Below are positions 4,522 through 8,277 of a DNA stretch of 8,277 nucleotides, one piece after another. This stretch comes from Methylococcaceae bacterium (GTDB lineage Bacteria; Pseudomonadota; Gammaproteobacteria; Methylococcales; Methylomonadaceae): assembly GCA_005779525.1 (NCBI GenBank), contig SXIZ01000192.1, positions 1 through 8,277 on the forward strand, in the 5' to 3' direction. The position numbers and the translations under genes are program-made. The number at the start of each line of letters is the position of its first letter. The first letter of the stretch is position 1. Below the pieces are notes generated by a model. It searched no databases and had not been told where the DNA came from. It saw nothing but the letters and a program-made list of their open reading frames with translations.

Positions 4522-6095
4522 TATTTCGCCCCTTTAATCTCATCAGGTGACAAGCCACGGGTCATGTAGCGTACACGACCATGGGAGAAGATACCGGCAG
4601 GACTTTCCATAGTTATAGACGCAACTTTTTGTAAATTATTGGCGTCATACACCACCACTTCATCCCCGCTATAGCCGGCACTGACGTACAGAAATTTACC
4701 ATCGGCACTATATTCCGGGAAGTAGGCATGCCCACCGACATCCAAGGTTTTCACGACTTCTAAAGATTTTTTATCAATTAACTGGACGGTGCGTGCACGG
4801 CGGTCTTTCGAGATAATATCCACGGCCACATAAGGTGCATTTGCATGCGCTGCAGGCGATTCAGTTCCTCCCGCGACGGGGATTTGTTTGACGACTTCCA
4901 TTTTATCCAAGTCCCAAACACTGACCACGGTTTTATCGCAATCGCCAAAGTTAGTACCAAAACCCAAGGTGCGGCCATCGACCACTACCGCCGAGCCACC
5001 ACCCACATGCGGTACGCAACCTGCTTGCAGTTTTTTGATAATTTTACGCTCTTTAAGATCAATCGCCGCGACAATGCTATCGTCATACGAGGCAATCATC
5101 AGCTTTTGCCCACCGTGCGATAAGAAGGCATCGTGCAAATGGCGACCGACTTTTTCAATTTTGGTAACTGGAAAGCCTTCTTTCAAATCCACAACCCACA
5201 CTTGTCCGGCATTTTCTAACGCAATCGCGAAAATATCATCAAACGGGGTGCCGATGACCATACCGGAATCAGATGACACCATTTTGCCATCCGGGTCCAC
5301 GCCTTCTAATTCAAAGGTTTTTAAGGGTTCTAAGGTATCCGCATTTAAAATCACAGCATTATGCGGGACAAAGGACCCGGCCATAATATATTTACCATCA
5401 CGCGATACGCCTAAGCCTGGACCATTCAAGCCCGTTTTCACGCTACGCACGGCCTGCATGGAATATAAATCCACTTTATAAATTTCGGCAGTATCGGTTT
5501 TAACATAGGCCCAACGTGGATTGGCAGGATTGTAATCAATAATATGCGCAGCGGTTTCCGTAGGCACTTCACCCACAACTTTGTGCGTTAAACTATTAAT
5601 AAACACCGCTTTGGAACCACTGCCGCGACCATATTTACCGCGAGCCGCTACCCCGATGATATTGTCCATATTATCGATGTCAAATTTAGGCTTGCTCGGC
5701 AGCGTGCTTTCGTCTTTGACATAGACTTTTATAGATTTTTTGATGTCATCGATAGTCCACGCAGGATTGGGTTGCTTAGGCGTGCTTTGCAAATGTTTGA
5801 CCAGACCACGTATCTCATCGTCATTTAATCTGCCATAAAACGGAGGCATTAAGGTGTCAAAGCTTCCCGTCATAATCAACGAACGAAGCGCTGTAGGACT
5901 GCGACCTTTTAAGGTTTCAGCATTCAAGGCAGGTGCTAAATAGCCACCATGATCAGCACCATGACAACTAGCGCAATTATTTTTGTAGAGTTCATGCGCA
6001 TTAATTTCAGGTTCTGCTAATGCACTCGACGATAAAATCAGAGCAATCGCCGTAGTCACTAAAGATTTATTTATGGTTTTGAGTGTCATTAGCAT
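4521..6095 (-). CDS. nirS: Cytochrome cd1 nitrite reductase (NirS-like, divergent)
   Basis: A 524-aa periplasmic protein with a signal peptide to Ala27 (cut before EPE). The N-terminal cytochrome c domain has CASCH (Cys41, Cys44, His45) and a distal Met83 candidate in TLMPPFYGRL. It is followed by a d1-haem propeller. By alignment from memory with Pseudomonas NirS, His184 (TAAHIIDY) is the proximal d1 ligand. His321 (RHLHDAFLS) and His363 (CVPHVGGG) match the two catalytic distal histidines, 42 apart against 43 there. That favours nitrite reduction to NO over the NirN role, since NirN lacks the LHD histidine. It is shorter than typical NirS (~560-590) and its C-terminus, SPAGIFSHGR, resembles NirF/NirN more than classical NirS, so a divergent clade is likely. 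The start has AAGGA 9 bases upstream; an ATG two codons later is possible. Confidence 0.87.
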   Translation of the reverse strand: MLMTLKTINKSLVTTAIALILSSSALAEPEINAHELYKNNCASCHGADHGGYLAPALNAETLKGRSPTALRSLIMTGSFDTLMPPFYGRLNDDEIRGLVKHLQSTPKQPNPAWTIDDIKKSIKVYVKDESTLPSKPKFDIDNMDNIIGVAARGKYGRGSGSKAVFINSLTHKVVGEVPTETAAHIIDYNPANPRWAYVKTDTAEIYKVDLYSMQAVRSVKTGLNGPGLGVSRDGKYIMAGSFVPHNAVILNADTLEPLKTFELEGVDPDGKMVSSDSGMVIGTPFDDIFAIALENAGQVWVVDLKEGFPVTKIEKVGRHLHDAFLSHGGQKLMIASYDDSIVAAIDLKERKIIKKLQAGCVPHVGGGSAVVVDGRTLGFGTNFGDCDKTVVSVWDLDKMEVVKQIPVAGGTESPAAHANAPYVAVDIISKDRRARTVQLIDKKSLEVVKTLDVGGHAYFPEYSADGKFLYVSAGYSGDEVVVYDANNLQKVASITMESPAGIFSHGRVRYMTRGLSPDEIKGAK

Positions 6096-6123
6096 AGTTG
6101 AAATTCCTTAGATTAAAAATTTT

Positions 6124-6158
6124 GGCAGATATTATAGTTAATTATGTTCAAACTCAAG
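6124..6158 (-). promoter_or_regulatory. Candidate nirS promoter with weak FNR/DNR-like box
   Basis: The 58-base gap before nirS holds a perfect TATAAT (6136-6131 on the minus strand). A TTGAGT lies 15 bases upstream, or 17 bases from the overlapping TAATAT. TTGAA-CATA-ATTAA (6151-6138) matches 8 of 10 positions of the FNR/DNR consensus TTGAT-N4-ATCAA. Its centre would lie near -20 for this -10 box, not the usual activator position of -41.5, so its role is doubtful. Confidence 0.3.
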
Positions 6159-6417
6159 GCGCACAGCCTTCCAACGGAAGGATGGCGTAGCCCTGCTGTT
6201 GAATTGCTTGAGTAAATCTAGGATTGGCTTTGGAGGAGTGGCAAAAATTGCAACTTTTTAGCGTAAGCTTTTGCGGGGCAGTGACTTGAGTTTGCAGCCA
6301 AAGCTCTGCCACCTGAAATGCACGTGTAGCATGGTTTTCGGCCAAAATAACATCAAAGTGCATTAGCGTAGCATCCTGCTTGATTGCATAAGCATCAAAA
6401 ATATACTGTTGCGACAT
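6154..6417 (-). CDS. DUF2024 family protein
   Basis: An 87-aa cytoplasmic protein of unknown function. It fits the DUF2024 pattern: an N-terminal YIFDAYAIKQDATLMHFDVIL segment (residues 5-25), a helix RAFQVAELWL (32-41), a CNFCHS motif (Cys56, Cys59, His60) and a glycine-tyrosine end QQQGYAILPLEGC (73-85). The CxxCH looks like a haem c site but there is no signal peptide, and related proteins keep C-x-FCH. Metal or redox chemistry is more plausible than haem; this is inference. I chose the ATG at 6417 because GGAG lies 6 bases before it. An earlier in-frame ATG at 6444 falls inside the terminator hairpin and adds residues outside the family pattern. It is followed by nirS after 58 bases. An intrinsic terminator sits just upstream. 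Confidence 0.8.
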   Translation of the reverse strand: MSQQYIFDAYAIKQDATLMHFDVILAENHATRAFQVAELWLQTQVTAPQKLTLKSCNFCHSSKANPRFTQAIQQQGYAILPLEGCAP

Positions 6418-6427
6418 GCTAATCTCC

Positions 6428-6452
6428 AAAAAAAACCGATGCAAAGCATCGG
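6428..6452 (-). terminator. Intrinsic terminator immediately upstream of the DUF2024 start
   Basis: On the minus strand, CCGATGC-TTT-GCATCGG (6452-6436) forms a perfect 7-base-pair stem with a 3-base loop, followed directly by eight T residues (6435-6428). Only 3-4 bases further on comes the GGAG ribosome site of the DUF2024 gene. It may end the herA-like transcript 3' region, end a small RNA, or act as an attenuator for DUF2024 and perhaps nirS. Confidence 0.82.
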
Positions 6453-6519
6453 CTGCTTGAGTTATCCAATGAAAAAAAGGATTACGTAAAATTCAGAACT
6501 GATTTATTTGTTTTGATTC
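6428..6519 (-). ncRNA. Candidate attenuator leader or small RNA before DUF2024
   Basis: If transcription starts near 6519 from the promoter proposed at 6526-6555, the first ~92 bases contain no gene and end in the strong terminator. An alternative hairpin is possible: CATTGG (6471-6466) can pair with CCGATG (6452-6447) across a 13-base loop, with one G-U pair. It would destroy the 5' arm of the terminator. Mutually exclusive hairpins of this kind are the hallmark of transcription attenuation. I recognise no known riboswitch class. An independent small RNA ending at this terminator is the alternative. Confidence 0.35.
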
Positions 6520-6525
6520 GCTATT

Positions 6526-6555
6526 ACTTTACGCCAAACTGTTAAGGCCTGTCAA
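6526..6555 (-). promoter_or_regulatory. Candidate promoter for the DUF2024 leader
   Basis: A consensus TTGACA (6555-6550 on the minus strand) is followed after 18 bases by TAAAGT (6531-6526; 4 of 6 matches to TATAAT). The predicted start is near 6519. It is a sequence-only prediction. The good -35 and its location in a gene-free stretch upstream of a terminator support it. Confidence 0.42.
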
Positions 6556-6687
6556 GCTTGAAATAATTTCTTAATCCCGGGTCAGTAGATCAAGTTGGCT
6601 TGAGTGTAAGTATTCACTTACCCACCTGCCAAGCTCCCGTGAAAATTGAAGCGTTGGGGTGGGATCTGAATAATTACGCTTAAGCGA
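6556..6687. other. Intergenic stretch after the HerA-like gene, with two small palindromes
   Basis: No gene is seen here. GTAAGT-ATTC-ACTTAC (6607-6622) is a perfect 6-base-pair hairpin, and CGCTTAAGCG (6677-6686) is a perfect palindrome touching the upstream gene's stop region. Neither is followed by a T-run, so the 3' end of the HerA-like transcript is not obvious before the terminator at 6428-6452. Confidence 0.5.
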
Positions 6688-8130
6688 TTATTTTAAAAGT
6701 GAGCCTAAAACGCCGCGCACGATTTGTCTGCCTACGCTGCTACCTATCGAGCGAGCAGCACTTTTAAGAAAGGCTTCGGCAATGCTTTGCCCGCTAGAAC
6801 GCGCCGCTGATTTTTGCGGAGTGGATGAACTGGCAGTTGCAGCCGTCTGTTGCGCTGCTCGTTGTTTTAATAATTCATACGCCGACTCGCGATCAACGAG
6901 CTGATCATACCGCCCGGCATAAGGTGAACGTGCTAACAAATCCGCCCGTTGTTCCCGCGAAATTGGCCCAATTTGTGCTGCTGGGGGACAAATAAAAACT
7001 TGTTCTACGGGCGTAGGACTTCCATCGGCATGCAACACAGAGACCAAGGCCTCACCAATTTTCAGCTCAGTAATCGCCGTTTCTGCGGCTATTTTTGGGT
7101 TTTTACGGAACGTTTGCGCGACGGCTTGCACGACTTTTTGATCCTTAGGCGTGAATGCACGTAAGGCATGCTGAATTTTTAACCCTAGCTGCCCTAAAAT
7201 ATTTTCTGGAATATCCAAAGGACTTTGGCTGATAAAATACACTCCTACACCTTTAGAACGAATTAGGCGCACAATTTGTTCGATTTTATCCACCAATACT
7301 TTAGGCGCTTGATCAAACAACAAATGTGCTTCATCAAAAAACAACACTAATTTGGGTCGATCGGCATCGCCAACTTCGGGTAACGTTTCAAATAACTCCG
7401 ATAACAACCAAAGCAGGAAGGAGGCGTACAAGCGAGGTGATTTATTAGTTAAGACCGTCGCATCCAAAATATTAATCACCCCATTGCCCGACAAATCAGT
7501 TTTACAAAAATCATCTAAGGCAATGGCAGGCTCGCCAAAGAAATGCTCGGCCCCCTGCTCTTCCAATACCAATAACTGCCGCTGAATAGCGCCTATGCTT
7601 GCCGGGGCGATATTGCCATATTCAGCTTGCAAGCTACTGGCTTCATTACCGATCCAAGTTAGCATCGCACGTAAATCTTTTAAATCTAATAACAATAAGC
7701 CATTATCGTCAGCAATCTTGAAACAACTGTACATGACTCCCGTTTGGGTATCATTTAATTCCAATAAATTACTTAACAGCAATGGCCCCATATCTGAAAT
7801 AGTCGAACGCACTGGATGCCCAGATTGACCAAACACATCCCAGAAGATAATGGGATTTGCCCGTGCCTGAAAATCAGTGAGGCCTACATCAGCAATGCGT
7901 TGACTCAATTTAGCACTGGGCTGGCTGGCCGCCGCCAAGCCTGAAAGATCGCCTTTAATATCCGCTAAAAACACTGGTACCCCAAGTTTCGAATAGGCCT
8001 CGGCCAAGACCTGCAACGTCACCGTCTTACCACTGCCCGTCGCACCCGAGATCACGCCATGCCGATTGCCCATCGCCGCATCCATAATGCAGCGCGTACC
8101 GTTTTTAGCTCCTATAAAAATTTCCTGCAT
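6688..8130 (-). CDS. HerA-like ATPase, YjgR/DUF853 family
   Basis: A 480-aa P-loop ATPase of the FtsK/HerA superfamily. Walker A is GATGSGKT (residues 29-36) and Walker B is LVLFFDEAH (261-269). SQSPLDIPENILGQLG (301-316) and the nearby basic HALRAFTPKDQ stretch belong to the conserved core after Walker B. The length and the start MQEIFIGAKNGTRCIMDAAMGNRHGVISG match the DUF853/YjgR family (~500 aa). Residues ~424-456 are a low-complexity Ala/Ser/Thr/Gln linker before a final conserved helix (SIGSSVGRQIVRGVLGSLL). The cellular role of YjgR is unproven. The fold suggests hexameric DNA translocation, but no nuclease partner (NurA or similar) is visible here. GGGAG 9 bases before the ATG supports the start. 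No functional link with the nir genes is evident. Confidence 0.92.
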   Translation of the reverse strand: MQEIFIGAKNGTRCIMDAAMGNRHGVISGATGSGKTVTLQVLAEAYSKLGVPVFLADIKGDLSGLAAASQPSAKLSQRIADVGLTDFQARANPIIFWDVFGQSGHPVRSTISDMGPLLLSNLLELNDTQTGVMYSCFKIADDNGLLLLDLKDLRAMLTWIGNEASSLQAEYGNIAPASIGAIQRQLLVLEEQGAEHFFGEPAIALDDFCKTDLSGNGVINILDATVLTNKSPRLYASFLLWLLSELFETLPEVGDADRPKLVLFFDEAHLLFDQAPKVLVDKIEQIVRLIRSKGVGVYFISQSPLDIPENILGQLGLKIQHALRAFTPKDQKVVQAVAQTFRKNPKIAAETAITELKIGEALVSVLHADGSPTPVEQVFICPPAAQIGPISREQRADLLARSPYAGRYDQLVDRESAYELLKQRAAQQTAATASSSTPQKSAARSSGQSIAEAFLKSAARSIGSSVGRQIVRGVLGSLLK

Positions 8131-8277
8131 ATGTTTAGACTCCCGAAATAATTAACTTTGACTTGATATTACTGATCCAAAATGGAAGTTTGAGCTTGTT
8201 AAGCTATGGTACAACGAAATGTTTCCAGACATACGGCCTTTGAGGTTCAGCAAAAGTAAGCCAAACTCAAGACTCCC
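8131..8277. other. Upstream region of the HerA-like gene
   Basis: No gene is recognisable in this stretch. On the minus strand it carries the CGGGAG ribosome site of the HerA-like gene and a TAATAT-like -10 candidate (about 8171-8166) without a convincing -35. A small AGCTT-GTT-AAGCT hairpin lies at 8193-8205. The window ends before any further gene appears. Confidence 0.45.

Noticed and set aside
4888..5481. Long plus-strand open frame (197 aa) and a shorter one at 4845-5123, antisense to nirS.
   Set aside because: They lie wholly within the well-supported nirS frame, have no recognisable domains and no ribosome site. They are shadows of codon use.
4521..6095. The cd1 protein considered to be NirN instead of NirS.
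   Set aside because: It keeps the LHD histidine (His321) as well as the PH-x-GG histidine (His363), which together fit the NirS catalytic pair; NirN, as I recall it, lacks the first. Not fully excluded.
6237..6252. CxxCH in the DUF2024 protein taken as a cytochrome c haem site.
   Set aside because: No signal peptide precedes it with the preferred start, and the motif sits in the DUF2024 family pattern C-x-FCH, so covalent haem attachment in the periplasm is unlikely.
6949..7828. Three plus-strand open frames of 71-77 aa antisense to the HerA-like gene, plus others at 1473-1676 and 3952-4191.
   Set aside because: Low-complexity or basic translations with no family resemblance, each opposite a conserved gene.
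8206..8259. A 17-codon plus-strand frame starting with ATG at 8206.
   Set aside because: Too short, no ribosome site and no recognisable motif.
8137..8277. AGACTCCC occurs at 8137-8144 and again at 8270-8277, suggesting a direct repeat.
   Set aside because: An eight-base match over ~150 bases is not improbable by chance, and one copy is just the ribosome site of the HerA-like gene.

Overview
The window looks like a chromosomal segment of a gammaproteobacterium of moderate GC content. Everything except the first ~200 bases is coded on the minus strand. The lineage is an inference: the nir gene order is collinear with the Pseudomonas nirS-nirM-nirC-nirF-nirD-nirL order. The mix of denitrification genes, toxin-antitoxin modules and dispersed palindromes would suit a sulfur-oxidising or similar environmental gammaproteobacterium. 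The genus cannot be fixed from this sequence.

Layout from the left. Positions 2-205 (+) are the 3' end of an EAL-domain cyclic-di-GMP phosphodiesterase. Positions 206-1138 are accessory DNA: an imperfect palindrome (307-374), a decayed RelE/ParE-type toxin (383-651), the intact ribbon-helix-helix antitoxin that once partnered it (635-862), and a second palindrome (939-1007). Positions 1139-6095 (-) are a compact denitrification cluster. Read in the direction of transcription it holds a cytochrome cd1 (NirS-like, 524 aa), a monohaem cytochrome c in the position of nirM, NirC (c55X type), an inserted StbD/StbE toxin-antitoxin pair, NirF, and two AsnC-fold proteins of the NirD/NirL siroheme-decarboxylase type. 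Upstream of nirS lies a DUF2024 gene (6154-6417). Its start is preceded at close range by an intrinsic terminator, and a plausible promoter lies ~100 bases further up, so this may be a transcription-attenuation leader. Positions 6688-8130 (-) code a HerA-like/YjgR (DUF853) ATPase.

How the genes work together. NirS reduces nitrite to nitric oxide in the periplasm, using electrons delivered by the small cytochromes c. Its d1 haem is made from sirohaem: NirD/NirL-type proteins decarboxylate the sirohaem side chains in the cytoplasm, and NirF acts late on the exported precursor in the periplasm. The window lacks nirJ (radical SAM), nirE (uroporphyrinogen methyltransferase), nirN and a second decarboxylase pair, so those steps must be supplied elsewhere or the pathway is incomplete.

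The points most worth a second look are: the StbDE addiction module inside the nir operon; the terminator-before-gene leader of the DUF2024 gene, with a possible competing hairpin; the divergent NirS, which keeps the three key histidines but ends like NirF; and the orphan antitoxin beside a toxin with a frameshift, a nonsense codon and no start codon.
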